This document shows positions 34,157 to 42,070 of a stretch of DNA of 64,000 nucleotides, piece after piece. The notes under the pieces were generated by a model, which made no database searches, was not told the origin of the DNA, and worked only from the letters and a program-made list of their open reading frames with translations. Position numbers and translations under genes: made by a program. The stretch's first letter is position 1; every line of letters starts with the position of its first letter. Source of the stretch: Micavibrio aeruginosavorus_D (GTDB lineage Bacteria; Pseudomonadota; Alphaproteobacteria; Micavibrionales; Micavibrionaceae); NCBI RefSeq assembly GCF_051245535.1, contig NZ_CP195303.1, forward strand, positions 1,922,001-1,986,000, read 5' to 3'.

Positions 34157-34915
34157 ATGTCCAAGAAAGCCCGCAAAAACAGCAAACCTCACCTGCAGGC
34201 CATCAACAATGAAGGATACGGACACAAAAGAAGCACAGTCGATATGGACTGGCACCCGCTGGATGAAGAAATCGACCGCGCGCGTGACAAGAAATTTGTA
34301 AAGAACGTCAAACCGCGATCCGAAGGTCAGGACGTTTTGATGAAAGCCATTCAGGAAAAAAGCCTGACTCTGGCCATCGGCCCCGCGGGAACGGGGAAAA
34401 CCTATTTGGCCATCTGTGCCGCTGTTGACGCGCTGGAAGCGGGAACCGTGGAACGCATCGTTCTGTCGCGCCCCGCGATGGAAGCAGGTGAATCGCTGGG
34501 GTTCCTGCCCGGTGATATGCACGAAAAAATGGCCCCGTACTTACGCCCGCTGTATGACGCTCTGGGTGATCGTATGGGCGGAAAACGTGTGCGCCAATTG
34601 ATTCAGGACGGCACGATTGAAATCGCCCCGGTTGGTTTCATGCGTGGACGCACACTCAACAATGCCTTCGTCGTGATTGACGAGGCGCAGAACTGCACGT
34701 ACTCGCAGTTGAAAATGCTGCTGTCACGTCTGGGCTGGCATTCAACCATGGTCATCACGGGCGATCCGGATCAAAGCGATTTGCTGGATGGCATTTCTGG
34801 ATTGAAAGACATTTCCCATCGTCTGGAATCCGTACCGAATATCAATGTTGTCCGACTGCAGCAGGTGGACATTGTGCGCCACCCGCTGGTCGCGGAAATG
34901 CTGGACGTTCTGTAA
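34157..34915 (+). CDS. phoH: PhoH family ATPase
   Basis: 252 residues, the short PhoH form without a PIN or KH domain. Walker A is GPAGTGKT (75-82) and Walker B is VVIDEAQN (about 173-180), with the family's VLSRPAMEAGESLGFLPGD and the arginine-finger-like GDPDQSDL segment. PhoH proteins are RNA/nucleotide-linked ATPases; this subtype's role is unsettled. The N-terminus is basic (SKKARKNSKPHL). AGGAG precedes the ATG. It has its own terminator. The usual neighbours of the other alphaproteobacterial PhoH (ybeY, miaB, ybeX) are absent, so this is probably a second PhoH paralogue. Confidence 0.92.
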   Translation: MSKKARKNSKPHLQAINNEGYGHKRSTVDMDWHPLDEEIDRARDKKFVKNVKPRSEGQDVLMKAIQEKSLTLAIGPAGTGKTYLAICAAVDALEAGTVERIVLSRPAMEAGESLGFLPGDMHEKMAPYLRPLYDALGDRMGGKRVRQLIQDGTIEIAPVGFMRGRTLNNAFVVIDEAQNCTYSQLKMLLSRLGWHSTMVITGDPDQSDLLDGISGLKDISHRLESVPNINVVRLQQVDIVRHPLVAEMLDVL

Positions 34916-34970
34916 TAGAATAACAGAACGCTCCTCACACTCTTCTGCGTTTCTAGCGTTGCTCGCGTTC

Positions 34971-35004
34971 GTGGCCCGGGAACCCCCTTCCCGGGCCACT
35001 TTTA
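34971..35004 (+). terminator. Rho-independent terminator of phoH
   Basis: A perfect 10-bp stem GTGGCCCGGG (34971-34980) / CCCGGGCCAC (34990-34999), then TTTT. Confidence 0.9.
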
Positions 35005-35084
35005 TGCGCGATGGCTTGCATTTCAGCGATGGGCATGCTTTTTAAAAAACACAAATTCAGGAACCGCACATAAGGAATCCGGAC

Positions 35085-35711
35085 ATGCTGAAAAACCGTC
35101 TTGCCCGCCTCGCTTTGCTTTCCATCATCGCCGTTGCGATTGGCGGCGTGATTGCGCTGGTCCAGATCCAAAGCGCGAGCGGCCCCGTGCAACAGACGGC
35201 AGTGAAAAGCAACGGCGTCGCCGGGGCGGATATTGGCGGCCCCTTCGCGCTGACCGATCAGAACGGTCAACCTTTCACGGAAAAAAATCTGGCGGGCCAC
35301 CCGACATTGATTTATTTCGGCTTCACCTTCTGCCCGTCGATTTGCCCGACGGAGTTGCAGAAGATGAGCGCGGCGCTGAAACTGGCCAATGCGGACAAGG
35401 CCGAGAAAATCATGCCCGTGTTCATTACCATCGACCCGGACCGCGACACAGTGACAGTGATGAAAAATTACGTCGCGCAATTTCACCCGCGCCTGATCGG
35501 ATTGACGGGCACGCAGGATGACATCAACACCGCCGCCCGCGCATGGCGCGTTTATGCGCAGAAGGTGCAGGATGAAACGATGAGTGAATACACCATGGAC
35601 CATTCATCCTATATCTACCTGCAGGCACCGGACGGCGCATTGCAGGCGATTTTTGGCACGGACAGCACAGCGCAACAAATCGCCGATGCCATCAACGACA
35701 ATGTGAAGTAA
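35085..35711 (+). CDS. SCO1/SenC family copper chaperone
   Basis: 208 residues. A single N-terminal membrane anchor (LARLALLSIIAVAIGGVIALV) tethers a periplasmic thioredoxin-like domain. The copper-binding CxxxC is FCPSICP (Cys83, Cys87) and the third ligand is His173 in MDHSSYIYL. Sco proteins deliver copper to the CuA site of cytochrome c oxidase. No oxidase genes are in the window. Upstream TAAGGA is the likely ribosome-binding site. The gene appears monocistronic and ends in a hairpin that reaches into the convergent gene. Confidence 0.95.
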   Translation: MLKNRLARLALLSIIAVAIGGVIALVQIQSASGPVQQTAVKSNGVAGADIGGPFALTDQNGQPFTEKNLAGHPTLIYFGFTFCPSICPTELQKMSAALKLANADKAEKIMPVFITIDPDRDTVTVMKNYVAQFHPRLIGLTGTQDDINTAARAWRVYAQKVQDETMSEYTMDHSSYIYLQAPDGALQAIFGTDSTAQQIADAINDNVK

Positions 35712-35737
35712 TTCACGCCAATATTATCTGAGAGATT

Positions 35738-36037
35738 TTATGAATCCGAATCAGCATCTGGTTCGGATTCATTTTTGAGATCACACCGCACCCAGCACCA
35801 CGCCATATACAGCGCCAGCAACACCGCCGCCGACACCATGTTTATGGCAACGACCAGCACGAGAACCGACCACATCGACAATGAATGTTTGATCGTGGCC
35901 AGCATCGTATCATCCAGCGAGAAGATGAACGCCGCGCATAAAACCAACCCAATCGCCAGCAAAACCGCGATTTTTAGCAACGCGCGCCGCATGCGATGGT
36001 GTTTATTGCACGTGTGTGATGATGTGTTCGCGGTCAT
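35738..36037 (-). CDS. Small two-helix membrane protein of unknown function
   Basis: 99 residues, with two hydrophobic helices (LLKIAVLLAIGLVLCAAFIFSL and WSVLVLVVAINMVSAAVLLALYMAW), a His/Cys-containing N-terminus (SSHTCNKHHR) and an acidic C-terminal tail (ESEPDADSDS). The tail's coding sequence overlaps the terminator of the convergent Sco gene. The layout resembles LapA-type small inner-membrane proteins, but no signature confirms it. Confidence 0.55.
   Translation of the reverse strand: MTANTSSHTCNKHHRMRRALLKIAVLLAIGLVLCAAFIFSLDDTMLATIKHSLSMWSVLVLVVAINMVSAAVLLALYMAWCWVRCDLKNESEPDADSDS
35740..35776 (+). terminator. Terminator of the Sco gene, overlapping the convergent gene's 3' end
   Basis: ATGAATCCGAA (35740-35750) pairs with TTCGGATTCAT (35762-35772), followed by TTTT. 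The stem is simultaneously coding sequence for the acidic tail of the minus-strand membrane protein. Confidence 0.8.
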
Positions 36038-36274
36038 GATTCGTGAATTTTAACGCACATCTACCACGATGCAAGGCGTGATCACTTTTCATATCTTTGT
36101 ATATCATAAGGCTTGATGCGTTGCCGCATACTCAATCCTGTTGCAGGCGCAAAAAATCATTAGAATGAACATATCTTTCAGCGGTTCGCGTCGTTTTTCA
36201 CGCGTCGCCGAATCGCTTATTCTGAACCATCCATTTCAATATCTATGACCGTATAACAAGGGGAGCCCAAGACC

Positions 36275-37543
36275 ATGTCACGTACAAAATTTTCGCTTAT
36301 CCGCACCAGCCTGATGGCCGCCGCCACATTGATCGTTGGCGCATCCGCCGCGAACGCCGCCGGGTTTTACATTCAGGAACAATCAGTGCGCGGTCTGGGC
36401 TCGGCCTTCTCTGGCTCCACCACAACACTGAATGATGCCAGCACGGTGTATTTCAACCCGGCCGGCATGACACAACTGCAAGGCCTGCAAGCACAGGCTG
36501 GCGTACACGTCATTATTCCATACTCCAATGTTCAAAACACGGGCACAACGGCCGGTACAGCCGCTGGTCTGCCGCTGGGTGGCACAGGTGGAAACCCGTA
36601 CGACCCGACGCCGGTTCCGAATGGTTTCGTGACCTATCAAGCCACCAACAATTTGTGGGTTGGTCTGGGCGTAACCGCACCGTTCGGTCTGGCCAGTGAT
36701 TATGGTTCAACATGGTTCGGTCGTTTTGACTCAACCAAAACCGAACTGGCCGTTATCGACGTCCAGCCGACCATTGCCTATAAAATCAATGATCAATGGT
36801 CCATCGGCGGCGGCATGAACATTCAGCACGCATCGGCCAACCTGCAAAACAACGTCGTTCTGGGTGCTGGTGTTGAAGGCAACAGCAAATTGTCCGGTGA
36901 TGATTTTGGCTATGGCTACAGCCTGGGCATTCAATTCAAGCCGTGGGAAACAACCACCTTCGGCCTGAACTATAAATCCGAAGTTCACCATGATTTGGAT
37001 GGCGATATCGAAGTCACCAACTTTGCCGGCGCACCAGTAGCAGCCGTGACATCCGGCGGTTCGGCGAAATTGAACACGCCCGACCACCTGACCCTCGGTG
37101 GCGCGCACAAAGTCACCGACCGCCTGACCCTGCAAGGTCAAGCAACCTGGTTCGGCTGGAGCAACTTTGACCAAATCCAAGCCGTTCGTGATAGCGGTGC
37201 CGTGGCCTCAACCGTTGTGCAGAACTACCAAAACACATGGGCCTTCGCCGTTGGTGCAGAATATCTGGTCAACGATCAATGGACCGTGCGTGGTGGTTTG
37301 CAGTTTGACGAAACCCCGACCACCGATGAATTCCGCACCAGCCGCACGCCGGACGGTGACCGGACATGGGTATCGCTGGGCGCCACCTATGGCTTCAACG
37401 AAAAAATCGATCTGGACATGGCCGCCACCTATATTGACGTGGAAGACGGCACGATCGACGTTGCCCGTGGGAACGGAAGAATGACGGCCGAGACCGAAGG
37501 CAGCGTCGGCATTCTGGCCCTCGGCATGACCTACAAATTCTAA
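36275..37543 (+). CDS. OmpP1/FadL/TodX family outer-membrane transporter
   Basis: 422 residues. The signal peptide ends ASAANA, and the mature N-terminus AGFYIQEQSVRGLGSAFSG followed by ASTVYFNPAGM is the FadL hallmark (the hatch region and NPAGM). The C-terminus ends in a beta strand with a final aromatic (GMTYKF), as needed for BAM insertion. FadL proteins let long-chain fatty acids and other hydrophobic compounds through the outer membrane. That fits the beta-oxidation genes at 42-51 kb and the thioesterase and SCP2 genes next door. GGGGAG lies upstream of the start. Confidence 0.95.
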   Translation: MSRTKFSLIRTSLMAAATLIVGASAANAAGFYIQEQSVRGLGSAFSGSTTTLNDASTVYFNPAGMTQLQGLQAQAGVHVIIPYSNVQNTGTTAGTAAGLPLGGTGGNPYDPTPVPNGFVTYQATNNLWVGLGVTAPFGLASDYGSTWFGRFDSTKTELAVIDVQPTIAYKINDQWSIGGGMNIQHASANLQNNVVLGAGVEGNSKLSGDDFGYGYSLGIQFKPWETTTFGLNYKSEVHHDLDGDIEVTNFAGAPVAAVTSGGSAKLNTPDHLTLGGAHKVTDRLTLQGQATWFGWSNFDQIQAVRDSGAVASTVVQNYQNTWAFAVGAEYLVNDQWTVRGGLQFDETPTTDEFRTSRTPDGDRTWVSLGATYGFNEKIDLDMAATYIDVEDGTIDVARGNGRMTAETEGSVGILALGMTYKF

Positions 37544-37564
37544 TCCTTCAGCGGATAACAAATC

Positions 37565-37596
37565 AAAAGCCCCGGAGACATCCGGGGCTTTTTTGT
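37565..37596 (+). terminator. Rho-independent terminator of the FadL-type gene
   Basis: AAAAGCCCCGGA and TCCGGGGCTTTTTT form a strong stem with a 4-nt loop and a T run, about 20 bp after the stop. Confidence 0.93.
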
Positions 37597-37607
37597 ATCT
37601 TGATTGC

Positions 37608-37653
37608 ATTCCGCGGTTACACCGCATCTTATATTATTCCGCGGTTACACCGC
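37608..37653. repeat. Duplicated 3' end of the thioesterase gene
   Basis: The 18-base ATTCCGCGGTTACACCGC occurs at 37608-37625 and again at 37636-37653, where it spans the thioesterase stop codon. Each copy contains the small hairpin GCGGT-GTA-ACCGC on the minus strand. Confidence 0.8.
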
Positions 37654-38191
37654 GCAGGGCATCTTCCGCGTCGACCCATCCGCGCACATGGTCGGGCATT
37701 GGCGGGCTTTTGAATTTCATGCCGATGATACCCAGCAATTCTTCCGTCGGCACGGTGCGCTTGGCCACTTGGTCATAGAACCCACCTTTCACCAGCGCGA
37801 TGGCCGCAACGGCCCCGGCTTTTTTGCCTTTGGCAATCACGAAACGCTGTTCCATATACACCCATTTCGGGTCCCAGCAGATGACGCGGGTTTCGAGCGT
37901 ATAGGGTTCAAACGGCGCCAATGAAATGCGGTACCGTGTGGAGACAGAGGCCAGAACGGGAATGGCCTTGCGCTTGATCATAGCCCCCAACAAGCCGTTG
38001 CGCAGGATCAGGTCAAACCGCCCCAGATCCATGATGGTCAGATACCGCCCATTATTCATGTGCATATTGCTGTCCAAATCATTGGGCAGCACGTTGAAGC
38101 GCAGGGATTGCACCGCCATCATGTCCGTAACACGCGGTTTGAAAAACAGGCCACGTATAATCAGGATCAGAAGACGGATATAGAGGTTCAT
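37634..38191 (-). CDS. Acyl-CoA thioesterase-like hotdog protein (4HBT_2/THEM6 type)
   Basis: 185 residues. A short hydrophobic N-terminus (LYIRLLILIIRGLFF) may anchor it to the membrane. The hotdog-fold signature FNVLPNDLDSNMHMNNGRYLT contains the Asp/His/Asn region used for thioester hydrolysis, and KWVYMEQRFV and AAIALVKGGFYD are typical strands. The start ATG has GAGGGA upstream and lies 3 bp after the stop of the SCP2 gene, so they are translationally linked. The substrate is unknown; an acyl-CoA is inferred from the family and neighbours. Confidence 0.85.
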   Translation of the reverse strand: MNLYIRLLILIIRGLFFKPRVTDMMAVQSLRFNVLPNDLDSNMHMNNGRYLTIMDLGRFDLILRNGLLGAMIKRKAIPVLASVSTRYRISLAPFEPYTLETRVICWDPKWVYMEQRFVIAKGKKAGAVAAIALVKGGFYDQVAKRTVPTEELLGIIGMKFKSPPMPDHVRGWVDAEDALRGVTAE

Positions 38192-38194
38192 AAT

Positions 38195-38497
38195 TTATCC
38201 CTCAAGCAGGGCGTTCAGTTTCAGCGCCAGCCCCATCGACCCGGCCACTTTCAACTTGCCCATCATGAAGGCGATGTTCGGATCTTGCGACCCGTTCAAA
38301 AACCCGGCGAAGGTGGCCAGCGCGCAGGTCAACGTGACATCCGCATCCGCGTCGTCATGGTTCACCACGGGCGGGCTTTGCGTTGTATCGACAAACACGA
38401 TCCCGTCATCGCCGAAATTGAATTTCACGCGGGCGTTCAGGCCGGGGGATTGGGCGATTTTCTGATTGATCTGGTTGGTGGCTTCGTCGAGGTTCAT
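38195..38497 (-). CDS. SCP2 sterol-binding domain protein
   Basis: 100 residues from the ATG at 38497. The frame is open to 38605, but that would overlap the upstream gene. It is a free-standing SCP2 lipid-carrier domain: EATNQINQKIAQ helix, ARVKFNFGDDGIVFVD strands, ADVTLTCALATFAGFLNGSQDPNIAFMMGKLKV split over the central helix, then the GSMGLALKLNALL closing helix. SCP2 domains bind acyl-CoAs and sterol-like lipids. Its position between an oxygenase and a thioesterase suggests a small lipid-handling operon. Confidence 0.9.
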   Translation of the reverse strand: MNLDEATNQINQKIAQSPGLNARVKFNFGDDGIVFVDTTQSPPVVNHDDADADVTLTCALATFAGFLNGSQDPNIAFMMGKLKVAGSMGLALKLNALLEG

Positions 38498-38546
38498 AAC
38501 AGGCATCCATTTTTGTAAAATGACAGATGCCCAATAAGATACGCTT

Positions 38547-39236
38547 TTACCGCAACGGATCAACCCGGTCTTCGCCAGATGGATTGCACCGGAACCACCC
38601 GGCAATGGAATTGCGGGCGCGGACCGGGGGCAGGACTTCGTGCGGGATGTCCTCGCTCAGAAACACGGCCAATGTTCCGGCCACGGGCAGCACCCGGGTG
38701 ATTTCCTGGTCCTGATCCACGGCGTCGTACAACACCAGATGCCCGCCATCGGATTCGACCCAGTCGGGGGTCAAATAGGTGACGGTGGAGACCACACGAT
38801 TGCGTTCACCGCGCACCGAATCCCCGCGCAGGGCATCGACATGCTTGCGGTAAAACCCGCCCGCATCATACCGGGCGTAATGCGCTTCATATTCAAACAG
38901 CCCCAAAATCAGGCGGCGGTTGAGGTCCAGCCGCAAGTGCCCCATCAGATCCAGATACGCCGCCGGGGCCGCATCGCGCCCCGTCAGCCACAGCGTGCGG
39001 TCATTGCGGATGGCCGTTTCCACGGTTTGCGCACCATCACGCCCGACGGCGGCCAGCGTTAAACGCCCGGCTTCTTCCTGTGCAGCCAGATCGGCCAGCA
39101 GGGCGGTGCGTAAATTTTCGGGAACATAATCGGGGCAGACGGACCACCCTTGCGTATAAAGATCATCGGCAATGCGCGCGTTCAACGCGGCCATATCGTG
39201 ATTTTGAAAGAATATTGCGCGATTCGCGTCATCCAA
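38547..39236 (-). CDS. 2-oxoglutarate/Fe(II)-dependent oxygenase (prolyl 4-hydroxylase-like)
   Basis: 229 residues from a TTG at 39236; an ATG at 39194 would give 215. The double-stranded beta-helix iron site is complete: HVD (His132, Asp134), distal His199 in IPHEVLP, and Arg208 in RARNSIAGWFR for 2-oxoglutarate. The type resembles the P4H-like 2OG-Fe(II) oxygenases that act on protein residues, e.g. translation factors; the substrate here is unknown. It is first in the operon with SCP2 and the thioesterase, and divergent from pepN. Confidence 0.85.
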   Translation of the reverse strand: MDDANRAIFFQNHDMAALNARIADDLYTQGWSVCPDYVPENLRTALLADLAAQEEAGRLTLAAVGRDGAQTVETAIRNDRTLWLTGRDAAPAAYLDLMGHLRLDLNRRLILGLFEYEAHYARYDAGGFYRKHVDALRGDSVRGERNRVVSTVTYLTPDWVESDGGHLVLYDAVDQDQEITRVLPVAGTLAVFLSEDIPHEVLPPVRARNSIAGWFRCNPSGEDRVDPLR

Positions 39237-39334
39237 TTACGAAAATTCCTTGCCGGAAAAAGCTGGGTTTGCTTTGATCCCCCCATCATCACCATGCCGA
39301 TCATAAAAGAGCAAGGGACATTCGGGAGAGCATT

Positions 39335-42031
39335 ATGGCCGTTCATAAAAACACCGCCGCCAATAAAATGATTTATTTGAAAGATTACAAACAGCCGGAT
39401 TTTTTCATCCGCCACACTGATCTGGAATTCGATATTCGCGATGGCCACACCATCGTGACATCGCGCATGCGGATTGACCGCAATGGCGACCATAACCGCC
39501 CGCTGGTTCTGGATGGTGAAGATTTAAAACTGCGGTCCGTTTTCCTGAACGGCGTTCCCTTGAACGAAGAATATGATTACACGGTCGATGACAAGCATTT
39601 GTCGTTCGTGCCGATGGATGATTCATTCGTCGTTGAAACGGTTGTAAAAATTCATCCGGAGGACAACACCGAACTGTCCGGCCTGTATAAATCCGGTGAC
39701 ACATATTGCACGCAATGTGAATCGCAAGGTTTCCGCCGCATCACCTATTACATCGACCGCCCGGACAATATGGGCACATTCACCACCAAAGTAATCGCGG
39801 ATAAGGATGCCATGCCCGTCCTGCTGTCCAACGGCAACATGATCAACAAGGGCGAAACCGCCGATGGCCGCCATTTCACCATCTGGCATGACCCGTTCCC
39901 GAAACCGTCTTATTTGTTTGCACTGGTCGCCGCCGATTTGCAGCATATCGAAGATAAATACACGACCCAAAGCGGTCGCGATGTGACATTGCGCATCTAT
40001 GCCGAGGACAAGGATATCGGCAAGTTGGATTTCGCCATGGATTCCCTAAAAAAATCCATGAAGTGGGATGAAGATGTATATGGCCGTGAATATGATCTGG
40101 ATTTATTCAACATCGTTGCCGTTGATGCATTCAACGCGGGCGCGATGGAAAATAAATCACTGAACATTTTCAACACCTCCGCCGTTCTGGCCCACGCCGA
40201 CACGCAAACGGATGACGATTTTGAATGGGTGCGCGGTGTTGTCGCCCATGAATATTTCCACAACTGGTCCGGCAACCGCGTCACCTGTCGCGACTGGTTC
40301 CAATTGACGTTGAAAGAGGGCTTCACCGTTTACCGGGATGCCAAATTTTCCGCCGATATGGGATCGGCCCCGATTAAGCGGATCGAGGATGTGATCGGCC
40401 TGCGCGCCCGGCAATTTGCCGAAGATGCGGGCCCCATGGCCCACCCGATCCGCCCGGACCGGTTTGAAAATATCGAAAATTTCTACACCGGAACTGTGTA
40501 TCGCAAGGGGGCCGAAATTATCGGCATGCTGCACAGCCTGCTGGGTGATGAAACATACCGCGCCGCCACCGATTTGTATTTCGACCGCCATGATGGTCAG
40601 GCCGTGACGTGTGAAGATTTTCTGGCCTGTATGGAAGAGGCCTCGGGCCGTGATCTGAGCCAGTTTAAACGCTGGTATGCCCAAGCCGGAACGCCGCGCG
40701 TGCAGGCCACATGGGAGCGCAAGGAGAATGGCGTTTTCACCCTGACGCTGGAACAAAGCCAGTTGCCATCCCCCGGCCAACCGAAGAAGAAATTGATGCA
40801 TATTCCGGTGAAATTCGGACTGGTGGGCCCGAACGGAGCGGACATTGATCTGGATGGGCGGGGCACGACAACCGCCGTTCTGGAATTGACCCGCACGAAA
40901 CAGAAATTCACCTTCAAAAATATTCCGGAAGGATCGGTTCCATCCATCCTGCGCGATTTTTCAGCCCCGGTTATTTTGAATGCGGAGTACACGGATGCGG
41001 AATTGAAACATCTGATGGTGCATGATTCCGATGGCTTCAACCAGTTCGAAGCCGGAAACCGTTTCGTGCGCGGCTACGTTCTGGAACAGGTTGAACAAGC
41101 GGAGAAAGGACTGCCCACCAATTTTGGTAACGGTATCATTGACGCCTTCCGCGATATCCTGAACCACAAACGCATGGATAACGGGCTGAAAGCATTGATG
41201 CTGTCCCTGCCCAGCTACAGTGAAATTGCGCAAACGCGACCCTCCATCAATCCGGAGGCCATTCGTTTTACGCTCATGGCCTTCCGCCTGTCTATTGCCC
41301 GTGCATTGGCGGTAGATTTTGTGGCTGCCTATCTTCTCAACCACGATCCGCGCAAAACCTACAGCATGGATGTGCAGGATGTCGGGCAGCGCAGTCTGAA
41401 AAACACGGCCCTGTCCTATCTGGCCGAAACCAATGTGACTGGTGCCGATAAAATCGTGTTTGATCAATTTGAAACAACCAACAACATGAATGACCGGTTG
41501 AGCGCATTTTCAACATTGTTGAAAATGGATTATGCCGATGAGAATTTAAAGGATCAGGCCATCGCCCAGTTCTATGACACCTATCACGCCGACCCGTTGC
41601 CGTTGAACCGTTGGTTCAGCACGCGGATTTCCACCGCCGGATTTGGTGCGCTGGACATGGCCAAAATGCTGGCCCAGCATGAATTGTTCGATCCACTGAA
41701 TCCCAACAGCGCCAGCGCCTTGTACGGGGCGTTCGCCGGAACGGTGAGCGGATTCCACCGCGCCGATGGTGAGGGGTATAAATTCATGGGTTCCTTCATC
41801 GCCGATATCGACAGCAAAAACGCCCACACCGCCGCCGGCATGGTGGGCACATTGGCCAACTGGCGCAAATATGCCGAGCCCTGGCAATCGCAGCAAAAAG
41901 CCGTTTTGTTGGATCTGGCCGCAATGCCGGAGCAATCAAAATCATTGCACGAGAAATTGAAGAAAATTCTGGGGCCGGATTATCCGCCGCAAGTGGGCGC
42001 CCACACCGCCCCGAAAAAGACATTCGGATAA
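39335..42031 (+). CDS. pepN: Aminopeptidase N (M1 family)
   Basis: 898 residues, normal for bacterial PepN. It is a cytoplasmic zinc aminopeptidase with broad specificity. It has the substrate-recognition motif GAMEN (about 268-272), zinc motif HEYFH (His305, Glu306, His309) and the third ligand Glu328 exactly 18 residues after the second His. The long helical C-terminal domain is complete. GGGAG precedes the ATG. It is monocistronic, with a terminator shared with the convergent acyl-CoA dehydrogenase gene. Confidence 0.97.
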   Translation: MAVHKNTAANKMIYLKDYKQPDFFIRHTDLEFDIRDGHTIVTSRMRIDRNGDHNRPLVLDGEDLKLRSVFLNGVPLNEEYDYTVDDKHLSFVPMDDSFVVETVVKIHPEDNTELSGLYKSGDTYCTQCESQGFRRITYYIDRPDNMGTFTTKVIADKDAMPVLLSNGNMINKGETADGRHFTIWHDPFPKPSYLFALVAADLQHIEDKYTTQSGRDVTLRIYAEDKDIGKLDFAMDSLKKSMKWDEDVYGREYDLDLFNIVAVDAFNAGAMENKSLNIFNTSAVLAHADTQTDDDFEWVRGVVAHEYFHNWSGNRVTCRDWFQLTLKEGFTVYRDAKFSADMGSAPIKRIEDVIGLRARQFAEDAGPMAHPIRPDRFENIENFYTGTVYRKGAEIIGMLHSLLGDETYRAATDLYFDRHDGQAVTCEDFLACMEEASGRDLSQFKRWYAQAGTPRVQATWERKENGVFTLTLEQSQLPSPGQPKKKLMHIPVKFGLVGPNGADIDLDGRGTTTAVLELTRTKQKFTFKNIPEGSVPSILRDFSAPVILNAEYTDAELKHLMVHDSDGFNQFEAGNRFVRGYVLEQVEQAEKGLPTNFGNGIIDAFRDILNHKRMDNGLKALMLSLPSYSEIAQTRPSINPEAIRFTLMAFRLSIARALAVDFVAAYLLNHDPRKTYSMDVQDVGQRSLKNTALSYLAETNVTGADKIVFDQFETTNNMNDRLSAFSTLLKMDYADENLKDQAIAQFYDTYHADPLPLNRWFSTRISTAGFGALDMAKMLAQHELFDPLNPNSASALYGAFAGTVSGFHRADGEGYKFMGSFIADIDSKNAHTAAGMVGTLANWRKYAEPWQSQQKAVLLDLAAMPEQSKSLHEKLKKILGPDYPPQVGAHTAPKKTFG

Positions 42032-42032
42032 G

Positions 42033-42065
42033 AAAAAGCCCGGGAGATCATCCCGGGCTTTTTTT
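42033..42065. terminator. Bidirectional terminator between pepN and the acyl-CoA dehydrogenase gene
   Basis: A perfect 10-bp stem AAGCCCGGGA (42036-42045) / TCCCGGGCTT (42051-42060), with A and T runs on the two sides. Confidence 0.93.
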
Positions 42066-42070
42066 AATTT

